Shown in pieces: positions 1 through 5,713 of a stretch of 7,900 bases of DNA. The first letter of the stretch is position 1, and the number at the start of each line of letters is the position of its first letter. This DNA is from Alysiella sp. (GTDB lineage Bacteria > Pseudomonadota > Gammaproteobacteria > Burkholderiales > Neisseriaceae), in NCBI RefSeq assembly GCF_030525755.1, contig NZ_JAUNEC010000063.1:1-7900 (forward strand). The letters are read 5' to 3'. A program made the position numbers and the translations under genes. The notes under the pieces are model-generated. The model ran no database searches. It saw only the letters and a list, made by a program, of their open reading frames with translations, and was not told the DNA's origin.

Positions 1-872
1 ATAAAACCGTGCCAATCGTGGACGCGATTTCGCCCAATGGCGCATTTAATGATGTTACCGCCGCGCTTGCGTCTGTGGGCTTGGGGACTGTACCGACTTG
101 GTTGCGCCCTTATTCTGTATTGAGTAATGGCGAGCAATTTCGCGCAAATTTGGCGCGTTTGATTTGTGAAGCCCCTGAATTTGCTGTTTTGGACGAGTTC
201 AGTTCGGTGGTGGACAGACAAATCGCACAAATCGGTGCAGGGGCATTTGCCAAAGCATGGCGGCGCACTCATGGCAAAGTGGTTTTGTTGTCGTGCCACC
301 ACGATATTTTGGATTGGGTTCAACCCGATTGGGTGTTAGACACCGATACGGGGCAATTTCAATGGGGGTGGGAAAGGCAAAGACCGCGCATTGAATTGGA
401 AATTTACCAGTGCAAACAAGCCGACTGGCGATTGTTTGAACCGCATCATTATTTGAAATTGCCCCACATGATTGCGGCAACGCATTATATGGGCTTGGTA
501 AACGGTCAGCCTGTGGCACATATTGCCTTTTCCACGCGACAAGGTTTGGTGGAAGCGCGAGCGTGTCGTTTGGTCGTTTTACCCGAATGGCAAGGGGCTG
601 GCGTGGGCATGAAGTTTTTGAATGCGTGTTGTGAAATGTGGTGGCAGGGGCAAAATCGCTACAACAAACCCATGCGGACTTTGTTTCACACATCGCACCC
701 AGCGTTAGCCAATGCGTTACGGCGTGATAAAAAGTGGACGCAGGTTTCGGCGGTTTTGCATGGCGAAAATAAAGCCCAAAGTTGCAAACATATGGGCATT
801 ACAACTGGCTATGGCGGACATTTCCGAGCGGTACAAGGTTTCCGATATTTGGGAGAAAACTCATGCGAATAG
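1..872 (+). CDS. ABC-type ATPase fused to a GNAT (Mom/COG2401-like) acetyltransferase, 5' end outside window
   Basis: The reading frame is open to the left edge, so this is the C-terminal part of a longer protein; a GTG at position 9 is only an internal codon. Numbering residues from that GTG, the visible part begins inside an ABC ATPase. It has the signature LSNGE (38-42), Walker B and D-loop FAVLDEFSSVVDR (58-70) and a switch histidine in LLSCHHD (93-99). Walker A must lie upstream. There are no membrane segments, so this is a soluble ATPase and not a transporter subunit. A GNAT domain follows (about 140-287), with acetyl-CoA-binding motif A RLVVLPEWQGAGVGMKFL (187-204) and a downstream segment TSHPALANALRR (228-239) typical of Mom/COG2401-like proteins. 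The architecture matches COG2401, an ABC-type ATPase fused to a predicted acetyltransferase. The phage Mu Mom relationship suggests a nucleic-acid substrate, which is inference. The gene overlaps the next one by 10 bases. Family call is firm; substrate unknown. Confidence 0.8.
   Translation, partial: KTVPIVDAISPNGAFNDVTAALASVGLGTVPTWLRPYSVLSNGEQFRANLARLICEAPEFAVLDEFSSVVDRQIAQIGAGAFAKAWRRTHGKVVLLSCHHDILDWVQPDWVLDTDTGQFQWGWERQRPRIELEIYQCKQADWRLFEPHHYLKLPHMIAATHYMGLVNGQPVAHIAFSTRQGLVEARACRLVVLPEWQGAGVGMKFLNACCEMWWQGQNRYNKPMRTLFHTSHPALANALRRDKKWTQVSAVLHGENKAQSCKHMGITTGYGGHFRAVQGFRYLGENSCE
851..856 (+). promoter_or_regulatory. Shine-Dalgarno site for the formyltransferase gene
   Basis: GGGAGA lies inside the end of the upstream gene. 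Its GGAG core ends seven bases before the ATG at 863. This decides the start codon: the longer open frame from 782 has no such site and would overlap the upstream gene by about 90 bases. The arrangement implies translational coupling of the two genes. Confidence 0.8.
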
Positions 873-1444
873 TCATCATCGGGCAAAAATGGTTGGCTGA
901 ACAGCTTTTGCAACAATGTTTGAATGATGGGCATGATGTGCTTGCCGTGATTGCGCCCAATCAAAATGACCGCTTGTTTCAGGCAGCCTGTAACGCTGGC
1001 GTATTGGCGTTTGACGTGTTGCCACCAGCAGCAATGTTGCCCCAAAGCGATGTGATTTTGGCGGCTCATGCCCATGTGTTTATCAGCCAAGTACACCGCG
1101 AAACGGCAAAATTAGGCGCAATCGGCTACCACCCGTCATTATTGCCGAGACATCGTGGACGTGATGCGGTACGTTGGGCAATCCACATGAATGAGAAAAT
1201 CACAGGCGGAACGCTCTATCAAATGGACGATGGCGCGGATACTGGGGCAATTTTGTTGCAAGATTGGTGTCATATCCGACCTGATGATACGGCTCAAACC
1301 TTGTGGCAACGTGAACTTGCGCCGTTGGGTTTGCGTTTGTTCCAGCAATATTTGCGTGATTGGCAAAGCATTCAACCCAAAGTGCAAGATGAAACGTTGG
1401 CAACATTTGAACCTGCATTTACTTTGAAAAAGTTGTCGGGTTAA
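863..1444 (+). CDS. Stand-alone formyltransferase-fold protein (phage/accessory type, 193 aa)
   Basis: The start is the ATG at 863, set by the strong ribosome site and by an N-terminus MRIVIIGQKWLAEQLL that begins a Rossmann-like strand. The formyl_trans signature is present as GAIGYHPSLLPRHRGRDAVRW (85-105, about), followed by TGGTLYQMDDGADTGAILLQ (114-133). H90 and D126 match the catalytic His and Asp of PurN and methionyl-tRNA formyltransferase. The usual Asn two residues before the His is Gly88 here. The protein has 193 residues and lacks the C-terminal OB-like tRNA-binding domain of Fmt (about 310 residues), so it is not the initiator-tRNA enzyme. It is not a canonical PurN either. It probably transfers or hydrolyses a formyl-type one-carbon group, perhaps from 10-formyl-tetrahydrofolate; the acceptor is unknown. 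The 10-base overlap with the ABC-GNAT gene argues that the two act together. A perfect DUS lies inside it at 978-989. Confidence 0.8.
   Translation: MRIVIIGQKWLAEQLLQQCLNDGHDVLAVIAPNQNDRLFQAACNAGVLAFDVLPPAAMLPQSDVILAAHAHVFISQVHRETAKLGAIGYHPSLLPRHRGRDAVRWAIHMNEKITGGTLYQMDDGADTGAILLQDWCHIRPDDTAQTLWQRELAPLGLRLFQQYLRDWQSIQPKVQDETLATFEPAFTLKKLSG
978..989 (-). repeat. DNA uptake sequence, sim dialect, inside the formyltransferase gene
   Basis: The + strand reads TTCAGGCAGCCT, the exact complement of AGGCTGCCTGAA. It encodes Phe39 to Ala42 of the formyltransferase. DUS mark DNA for preferential uptake in natural transformation of Neisseriaceae. Confidence 0.85.
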
Positions 1445-1456
1445 GTGTGGTTAATC

Positions 1457-1501
1457 AAAAAAACAGCAAAAGCGATGTTGTCGTCGTTTTTGCTGTTTTT
1501 T
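1457..1501 (+). terminator. Rho-independent terminator closing the ABC-GNAT/formyltransferase unit
   Basis: It lies 12 bases after the formyltransferase stop. A run of seven A, CAGC, AAAA, G and CGA (1457-1475) pairs with TCG, TTTTT, GCTG and TTTTTT (1484-1501), with one G-U pair and one unpaired A possible at the outer end. The loop is eight bases. A further T-rich run (TGTTTTTG) follows. The matching A and T runs also let it work on the - strand. Confidence 0.9.
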
Positions 1502-1692
1502 GTTTTTGTAATGGTGTTGCAAGATGTGAAAGAAAATTCAGGGGAATTTATATTGGGGAATATGCGGAAATTTCGTGCGTGGCATCAAGTAGCCTGTTAC
1601 TTTATAATCGTTTCAAATATGAATCGTACAGAGCAAAAACACCTGCCATATACGCATAATTGGCAACAACCATAAAATGTCTGCTGCGCCAT

Positions 1693-1743
1693 AAAATCAA
1701 AGCTGCCTGAAAACCCTTGATGTTTTCAGGCAGCTTTGATTTT
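1693..1743 (-). terminator. DUS-derived hairpin terminator downstream of the helicase gene
   Basis: This is a perfect 22-bp inverted repeat (1693-1714 and 1722-1743) with a 7-base loop, seven bases after the helicase stop. The stem core is AAGCTGCCTGAA and its complement, one base off the sim-type DUS on each arm. The arms end in GATTTT on both strands, so it can act in both directions. Inverted DUS pairs as terminators are well known in Neisseriaceae. Confidence 0.9.
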
Positions 1744-1750
1744 TGTTACA

Positions 1751-3115
1751 CTATTTTTTGGGTGAACGCTGATTGTGATTTTTCTTAAATCCACTCTCTT
1801 TCTTCATACCCTCTTTGCGAAAACTGCCTTCACGTTTGCCGCCAAACGATTTTTTCTCGCCATACGGTTTGCGGTCGCCCGAACCATTGCGGCTAGACCA
1901 ACGGTCGCCTTCGCGTTTGCCACCGAAACCGCCTTTGCCACGCGGTTTGCGGTCGGCATTTTTGTTGCGTTTGCGCGTGGGTTCCAAGCCTTCAATCACG
2001 GTTTCAGGCAGCTTGCGTTCAATGTAACGCTCAATTTTATGCACCGCCATGTATTCGTTCACTTCGGCAAAGGAAATCGCCAAGCCCGTGCGTCCCGCGC
2101 GTCCTGTGCGCCCAATGCGATGCACATAATCTTCCGCTTGCTTGGGCAAATCGTAATTGATGACGTGGGTGATTGTGGGAATGTCAATGCCACGCGCCGC
2201 CACATCGGTTGCCACCAAAATTTTGCAACGCCCTTTACGCAAATCCATCAGCGTGCGATTGCGCCAACCTTGCGGCATATCGCCATGCAAGCAATTTGCG
2301 GCAAAGCCTTTTTCGTACAATTCATCTGCCAGCACTTCGGTCATGGCTTTGGTGGACGTGAAAATCACGCATTGGTCAATGTTCGCATCGCGCAAAATGT
2401 GGTCAAGCAAGCGATTTTTGTGATTTTTGTCATCGCAATACAAAAGTTGCTCTTCAATTTTGCCTTGTTTGTCTTCGCGTTCAATGTCAATGATTTCAGG
2501 ATTTTGCGTTAATTTACGCGCCAATTTGCCCACTGCACCGTCCCAAGTGGCGGAAAACAGCAAAGTTTGGCGGTCGGCAGGTGTGGCGGCAACAATGGTT
2601 TCAATATCATCAATGAAACCCATGTCCAACATGCGGTCGGCTTCGTCCAACACCAGCACTTCCAAGCGGTCAAAATCAATGCGACCACTGCGCATGTGGT
2701 CCATCAAGCGACCAGGGGTTGCCACAATTACGTCAATGGGGCGACTCAAAGCCTTGATTTGCTGACCAAAAGATGAACCACCCACCAAAGTGACGGTGCG
2801 TACCCATTTCATGTTTTGCGCGTAAATTTGTGCGTTTTTTTCCACTTGGGCGGCGAGTTCGCGTGTGGGGGTCAGCACCAAAACGCGAGGACCTTTGCCT
2901 GATTTTTCGCTGCGTTTGGTGATTTTTTGTAAACTGGGCAACAAGAATGCGGCGGTTTTGCCTGAACCTGTTTGGGCGGAAGCCATGATGTCTTTGTCTT
3001 GCAAAGCGGCGGGAATGGCTTGCATTTGAATGGGGGTGGGGCTGTCGTAGCCTGCTGATTTTAATGCGGAAAGAATGTTTTTATCTAAATTTAAATCGGC
3101 GAATTGAATCGTCAT
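1751..3115 (-). CDS. rhlE: DEAD-box ATP-dependent RNA helicase, RhlE type
   Basis: This 454-residue protein has the complete DEAD-box motif set. The Q-motif is near residues 5-30 (FADLNL ... TPIQ). Motif I is AQTGSGKT (47-54), Ia PTRELAAQ (83-90), Ib TPGRLMD (133-139), II DEAD (157-160) and III SAT (188-190). Motif V is TDVAARGID (303-311) and VI HRIGRTGRAG (332-341). A basic, glycine-rich tail (about 381-454) carries the direct repeat FGGKREG at 397-403 and 424-430; it probably adds non-specific RNA binding. The protein should unwind short RNA duplexes in ribosome assembly or mRNA turnover. The rhlE name is a family-level assignment; SrmB- or DeaD-like roles are not excluded. It is monocistronic: a terminator follows within 10 bases, and a long leader with its own promoter precedes it. 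The ribosome site is weak (AGGC, then AAAAAC before ATG). Confidence 0.93.
   Translation of the reverse strand: MTIQFADLNLDKNILSALKSAGYDSPTPIQMQAIPAALQDKDIMASAQTGSGKTAAFLLPSLQKITKRSEKSGKGPRVLVLTPTRELAAQVEKNAQIYAQNMKWVRTVTLVGGSSFGQQIKALSRPIDVIVATPGRLMDHMRSGRIDFDRLEVLVLDEADRMLDMGFIDDIETIVAATPADRQTLLFSATWDGAVGKLARKLTQNPEIIDIEREDKQGKIEEQLLYCDDKNHKNRLLDHILRDANIDQCVIFTSTKAMTEVLADELYEKGFAANCLHGDMPQGWRNRTLMDLRKGRCKILVATDVAARGIDIPTITHVINYDLPKQAEDYVHRIGRTGRAGRTGLAISFAEVNEYMAVHKIERYIERKLPETVIEGLEPTRKRNKNADRKPRGKGGFGGKREGDRWSSRNGSGDRKPYGEKKSFGGKREGSFRKEGMKKESGFKKNHNQRSPKK
2003..2014 (-). repeat. DUS-like site in the helicase gene, one mismatch
   Basis: TTCAGGCAGCTT on the + strand differs from the complement of AGGCTGCCTGAA at one position. 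It lies in the coding region just before the basic tail. Confidence 0.5.
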
Positions 3116-3145
3116 GTTTTTGCCTAATGGGGAAACAACAACATT

Positions 3146-3168
3146 CTGCCTGATGGGGTTTCAGGCAG
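3146..3168 (-). promoter_or_regulatory. Hairpin in the helicase leader, about 30 bases before the start codon
   Basis: CTGCCTGA (3146-3153) and TCAGGCAG (3161-3168) form a perfect 8-bp stem with a 7-base loop. In the - strand transcript it is followed by AATGTTGTTGTTT, a U-rich but interrupted run, so it could act as a weak terminator or attenuator or influence ribosome access. Its outer arm is part of a near-perfect DUS (3160-3171, one mismatch). The hairpin is seen; the regulatory role is inferred. Confidence 0.45.
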
Positions 3169-3212
3169 CCGCAGAAGCATGGGAACTTGGGAAATTTGTG
3201 GGCGAAAATGCG

Positions 3213-3227
3213 TTCAGGCAGCCTGAA
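3213..3227. repeat. Palindromic DUS readable on both strands
   Basis: TTCAGGCAGCCTGAA is symmetric about its central A. It contains AGGCAGCCTGAA (king-type) on the + strand and AGGCTGCCTGAA (sim-type) on the - strand. It lies within the helicase leader. Confidence 0.85.
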
Positions 3228-3368
3228 TGTTTCGCGCAAAATTGAGCAGTAAAGTTGTCGCAGCGAATACGCTGTAAATTACATCGCGGACAACCTGCAA
3301 AAAGAAAATGCCCTACACATTTGGGCAACGAGTTTTGGTTGAAAACGATGGCTTCAAATAAAATGTGG

Positions 3369-3396
3369 ATTATAAATCATTTTTACATTTCGTCAA
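3369..3396 (-). promoter_or_regulatory. Near-consensus sigma70 promoter for the helicase gene
   Basis: On the - strand, TTGACG (3396-3391) is followed by a 16-base spacer and a perfect TATAAT (3374-3369). Transcription would start near 3362, giving a 5' leader of about 245 bases before the helicase ATG at 3115. No other gene lies downstream on this strand before the helicase. Confidence 0.75.
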
Positions 3397-3400
3397 GGTT

Positions 3401-3500
3401 ATGGTCGTTAAAAATAAGCATAATATGGCGTTGCCAGCTCTCTTATGTATGTATCACAGTGGGCGTTGTCGCCTTGTTTGTGTTAGTTTGAAACGACCAT
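3401..3500. repeat. 100-base segment bounded by inverted repeats ATGGTCGTT/AACGACCAT
   Basis: ATGGTCGTT (3401-3409) and its exact complement AACGACCAT (3492-3500) lie 82 bases apart, with weaker complementarity continuing inward. The size and structure would fit a small non-autonomous element, but no target-site duplication is obvious and no second copy is in the window. It could be chance. Confidence 0.25.
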
Positions 3501-3510
3501 AAATAACAAC

Positions 3511-3546
3511 AATCATGCTGCCTGAAATGGTTCAGACAACATGATT
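3511..3546 (-). terminator. Terminator downstream of proQ
   Basis: Arms 3511-3526 and 3531-3546 flank a 4-base loop (ATGG). On the - strand transcript the stem is 16 bp with two G-U pairs and no mismatch. On the + strand the same two positions become C-A mismatches, so it favours the proQ direction. The - strand continues into a U-rich stretch (TGTTGTTATTT). One arm carries ATGCTGCCTGAA, one base off a DUS. Confidence 0.8.
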
Positions 3547-3561
3547 TGATGTAAGCAGCCG

Positions 3562-3981
3562 TTATGCTTGTTGTGCTTTTTCAACTTCAACTGTGGTCTC
3601 TTGTGCTTGGTCTGCTGCATCATCAGTTTGTGCTGCGTTTTTTTGCATCACAGAATGTTGCTGTGCATATTGTTGTTCTTCTGCTGTGATTTCGCCTTGA
3701 AAACGCCCTTGTAAATTAAAACGTTTGCCACCACGTGCCAATGCTTTGATGTAACGCGGACGGCGACAATGATTGCCCAACACACGCAAAATCATTTGTG
3801 GGTCAAATTGTGGCAAGGCTGCAATCAATTCGTTTTCAATGCCTGTTGCCAATGGTTTAAAACGGCTGAATACATCGTATTTTTTGTAGATGTGTTCGGC
3901 TATCATGTCAGTTTGTTTGCGTTTGCTCATGGTTTGCACAGCGTGTTTGAGTGCTGCTGCCATAGCGGTTTCTTGGGTCAT
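3562..3981 (-). CDS. proQ: ProQ/FinO-family RNA-binding protein, short form
   Basis: This 139-residue protein is mostly a ProQ/FinO domain (about 20-105). It includes YDVFSRFKPLATGIENELIAAL (35-56, about), the basic NHCRRPRYIKAL (70-81) and GGKRFNLQG (84-92). Such domains bind structured RNAs, often the 3' end of sRNAs and mRNAs at intrinsic terminator stems, and act as RNA chaperones. It lacks the linker and C-terminal domain of the longer E. coli ProQ, like the minimal neisserial form. The tail (106-139) is Gln/Ala/Glu-rich and looks disordered. AGGGA lies nine bases before the ATG. The gene is 82 bases downstream of aroB on the same strand with no clear promoter or terminator between, so read-through from aroKB is possible. 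The gap holds a palindromic DUS that could also form a small hairpin. Confidence 0.92.
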   Translation of the reverse strand: MTQETAMAAALKHAVQTMSKRKQTDMIAEHIYKKYDVFSRFKPLATGIENELIAALPQFDPQMILRVLGNHCRRPRYIKALARGGKRFNLQGRFQGEITAEEQQYAQQHSVMQKNAAQTDDAADQAQETTVEVEKAQQA

Positions 3982-4015
3982 GGTATTGATTCCCTATATC
4001 AGAAGTCATAATTGG

Positions 4016-4036
4016 GCTTTCAGGCTGCCTGAAAGC
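4016..4036. repeat. Palindromic DUS between aroB and proQ
   Basis: Arms of 10 bases flank a single central T. The core reads AGGCTGCCTGAA on the + strand (4022-4033) and AGGCAGCCTGAA on the - strand (4030-4019). The stem could form a hairpin, but with a one-base centre and no U run it is not a convincing terminator. Confidence 0.8.
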
Positions 4037-4063
4037 GGATTAATCATTAAATGCCTGTTCAAT

Positions 4064-5143
4064 TTAAGTTAAGGCTAAATGTAAGGCTTTTTTCAAAAGT
4101 GACATATCATTTATTGCACTGATTTGTGCTTGCCCCAATTTTTTCAATGTAACGAAACGCAATGTACCATTTTGGACTTTCTTATCGCGACTCATGTTCG
4201 CCAACCATTTTTCCCATGCAAATTTGGGTGGTACATCAGGCAATGCAGCTTGACGTAATAGGACTTGGACGCGTTCGGTATCCTGTCTGCCAATCAAACC
4301 CATCTGTTCAGATAGATGACAAGCCAAGACCATTCCTGCCGCTACAGCCTCACCATGCAACCACACACCGTAGCCCAATTCGGTTTCAATAGCATGACCA
4401 AATGTGTGTCCTAAATTCAATAAAGCACGCACGTTTTGTTCGGTTTCATCTCGTGCCACAATATCGGCTTTCATACGACAACAATGGCGAATAGCATACG
4501 TTAAGGCATCAGCATCACGTTGCATGAGCTTCGCCATATTGTGTTCCAGCCAAAGTAAGAAGTCCACATCGCCCAATAAAGCGTATTTGATAACCTCTGC
4601 TAAACCTGCCGATAATTCACGTTCAGGCAGCGTATGCAGCACATCAATATCCGCAATAACCGCTTGTGGCTGATAAAACGCCCCAATCATATTTTTACCC
4701 AAAGGATGATTAATGGCAGTTTTGCCACCCACGCTGGAATCCACTTGTGCCAGCAAAGTTGTGGGAATTTGGATAAATGGCATACCACGCTGATACGTTG
4801 CAGCAGCAAAACCTGCCATGTCGCCAATGACCCCACCACCCAAAGCAATCAAAGTGGTTTTTCGGTCGGCGCGTTGTTGCAACAACGTGGTGTAAATTTG
4901 ATTTAAAGATTCATGGTTTTTATGTTGTTCGCCATCAGGCAACACCATACAGCTGTATTCAATACCGTTTTTATCCAATAATTGTTTCAGGCTGCCTGCA
5001 TAAATATCAGCAACCGTTTGATTACTCACAATAACGGCTTTTTGATGCAAATGTGGCTTAAAACATTCAAATTGCGACAATAATCTACTACCAATATAAA
5101 TCGGATAAGCATGAGACGCTGCTGCTACCGTTAAAGTTTGCAT
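4064..5143 (-). CDS. aroB: 3-dehydroquinate synthase
   Basis: AroB converts 3-deoxy-D-arabino-heptulosonate 7-phosphate to 3-dehydroquinate, the second step of the shikimate pathway, using NAD+ and a divalent metal in the cytoplasm. The start is the ATG at 5143, giving MQTLTVAAASHAYPIYIG and 359 residues, the normal length. A TTG at 5161 would add six residues but fits the family poorly. Visible motifs are LPDGEQHK (68-75), GGGVIGDMAGFAAATYQRG (102-120) and PTTLLAQVDSSVGGKT (127-142). NHPLGKNMIGAFYQP (145-159) follows. Metal ligands are E183 (SAGLAEVIKY), H246 (NLGHTFGH) and H263 (WLHGEAV). The ATG overlaps the aroK stop by one base (TGATG), so the pair is translationally coupled. A king-type DUS lies at 4986-4997. 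Confidence 0.97.
   Translation of the reverse strand: MQTLTVAAASHAYPIYIGSRLLSQFECFKPHLHQKAVIVSNQTVADIYAGSLKQLLDKNGIEYSCMVLPDGEQHKNHESLNQIYTTLLQQRADRKTTLIALGGGVIGDMAGFAAATYQRGMPFIQIPTTLLAQVDSSVGGKTAINHPLGKNMIGAFYQPQAVIADIDVLHTLPERELSAGLAEVIKYALLGDVDFLLWLEHNMAKLMQRDADALTYAIRHCCRMKADIVARDETEQNVRALLNLGHTFGHAIETELGYGVWLHGEAVAAGMVLACHLSEQMGLIGRQDTERVQVLLRQAALPDVPPKFAWEKWLANMSRDKKVQNGTLRFVTLKKLGQAQISAINDMSLLKKALHLALT
4622..4633 (-). repeat. DUS-like site in aroB, one mismatch
   Basis: TTCAGGCAGCGT on the + strand is one base off the complement of the sim-type DUS. Confidence 0.45.
4986..4997 (-). repeat. DNA uptake sequence, king dialect, inside aroB
   Basis: TTCAGGCTGCCT on the + strand is the exact complement of AGGCAGCCTGAA. 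The + strand reading AGGCTGCCTGCA is one base off the sim-type, so it may be a decayed palindromic site. Confidence 0.75.
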
Positions 5144-5679
5144 CACTTTGTTTGCTCCCAATAAGCATGAACTGCATTAAGCAATTTATGTAAAGTAGTT
5201 TGACTGCCTGCCTTACCCACCTCCAAAACAATGTGCGCAGTTTCGCGATAAATGCTATCGCGCACTTCATATAGCTGCCTGAAACGCATCAAAGGGTCTC
5301 CAACCTGCAAAAGTGGGCGATTATTATCATAACGCGTACGTTCAAAAAGAATTTCAGGCAGCACATGCAAATACACAACCACACCTCCTTGACGCAATGC
5401 CACCCTATTCTCTTCACGCAAAACTGCACCGCCGCCCGTTGCCAAAACAATATGTTGCATCGCACACAATTCTTTGACTACTTCGCTTTCACGATGGCGA
5501 AAACCTTGCTCTCCCTCCATTTCAAAAATGGTGGGAATACTTACGCCCGTACGCTCACAAATCACATGGTCACTGTCATAAAAAGGACGGTTAAAATGCG
5601 TTGATAATTGACGACCAAGCGTGGTTTTTCCTGCGCCCATCAATCCAACCAAAATTAAATTATTTGCCATATTTTCCAT
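5143..5679 (-). CDS. aroK: Shikimate kinase
   Basis: AroK phosphorylates shikimate at the 3-hydroxyl with ATP, the fifth step of the shikimate pathway. The 178-residue protein carries Walker A GLMGAGKTT (12-20), shikimate-binding D37 in FYDSDHVICERTG (33-45) and R61 in GFRHRE (59-64). It also has Walker B-like ATGGGAVLREENR (80-92), the lid NNRPLL with R121, and YRETAHIV with R145. Two starts are possible: ATG 5679 (MENMANNLIL), with no clear ribosome site, and ATG 5670 (MANNLIL), with GGA four bases upstream. The longer form has the usual neisserial N-terminal length and is used here. It is the first gene of the aroK-aroB(-proQ) unit and is divergent from hldD. In Neisseria the pair usually follows pilQ; here no pilus gene is adjacent. 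Degenerate DUS-like sites occur at 5272-5283 and 5353-5364. Confidence 0.96.
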   Translation of the reverse strand: MENMANNLILVGLMGAGKTTLGRQLSTHFNRPFYDSDHVICERTGVSIPTIFEMEGEQGFRHRESEVVKELCAMQHIVLATGGGAVLREENRVALRQGGVVVYLHVLPEILFERTRYDNNRPLLQVGDPLMRFRQLYEVRDSIYRETAHIVLEVGKAGSQTTLHKLLNAVHAYWEQTK

Positions 5680-5713
5680 GTGGGCATTTTAACTTAAATT
5701 TGCATTTTGTACA

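Larger units (their letters stand above)
3116..3510 (-). other. Long intergenic region holding the helicase leader and promoter
   Basis: About 395 bases separate the helicase start from the proQ terminator, with no convincing gene on either strand. Reading on the - strand it holds the sigma70 promoter at 3369-3396, then a leader of about 245 bases. The leader contains an imperfect stem (GTTGTC at 3254-3259 with GACAAC at 3288-3293, enclosing CAGCG-AATA-CGCTG at 3261-3274), the palindromic DUS and the hairpin at 3146-3168. Upstream of the promoter lies a 100-base segment bounded by a 9-bp inverted repeat (3401-3500). Confidence 0.6.

Noticed and set aside
782..862. Longer start for the formyltransferase (27 extra residues)
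   Set aside because: It would overlap the ABC-GNAT gene by about 90 bases and has no ribosome site; the ATG at 863 has GGAG at ideal spacing and a family-like N-terminus.
1602..1673. Short - strand frame beginning MVVANYAYMAG (23 codons), with a further peptide-like stretch in another frame down to about 1540
   Set aside because: There is no ribosome site and the frame is broken. It might be a decayed gene end, but nothing recognisable supports it.
1445..1675. Open frames on + after the formyltransferase (up to 76 codons)
   Set aside because: They cross the intrinsic terminator at 1457-1501, have no ribosome site and resemble no family.
1775..2512. Long + strand open frame (245 codons) opposite the helicase gene
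   Set aside because: It is antisense to a complete DEAD-box gene, its composition mirrors that gene, and it has no recognisable domain.
3124..3180. Upstream 18-codon frame in the helicase leader ending just before the start codon
   Set aside because: No ribosome site precedes its ATG, and the sequence is mostly DUS-derived hairpin.
3253..3491. Short + strand frames in the helicase upstream region, including a peptide SEYAVNYIADNLQKENALHI
   Set aside because: The peptide is under 35 codons, lacks a start with a ribosome site, and could not be matched to a known family; a gene or transposase remnant cannot be supported.
5144..5161. TTG start adding six residues to AroB
   Set aside because: The ATG at 5143 gives the family N-terminus and forms the usual TGATG overlap with aroK.
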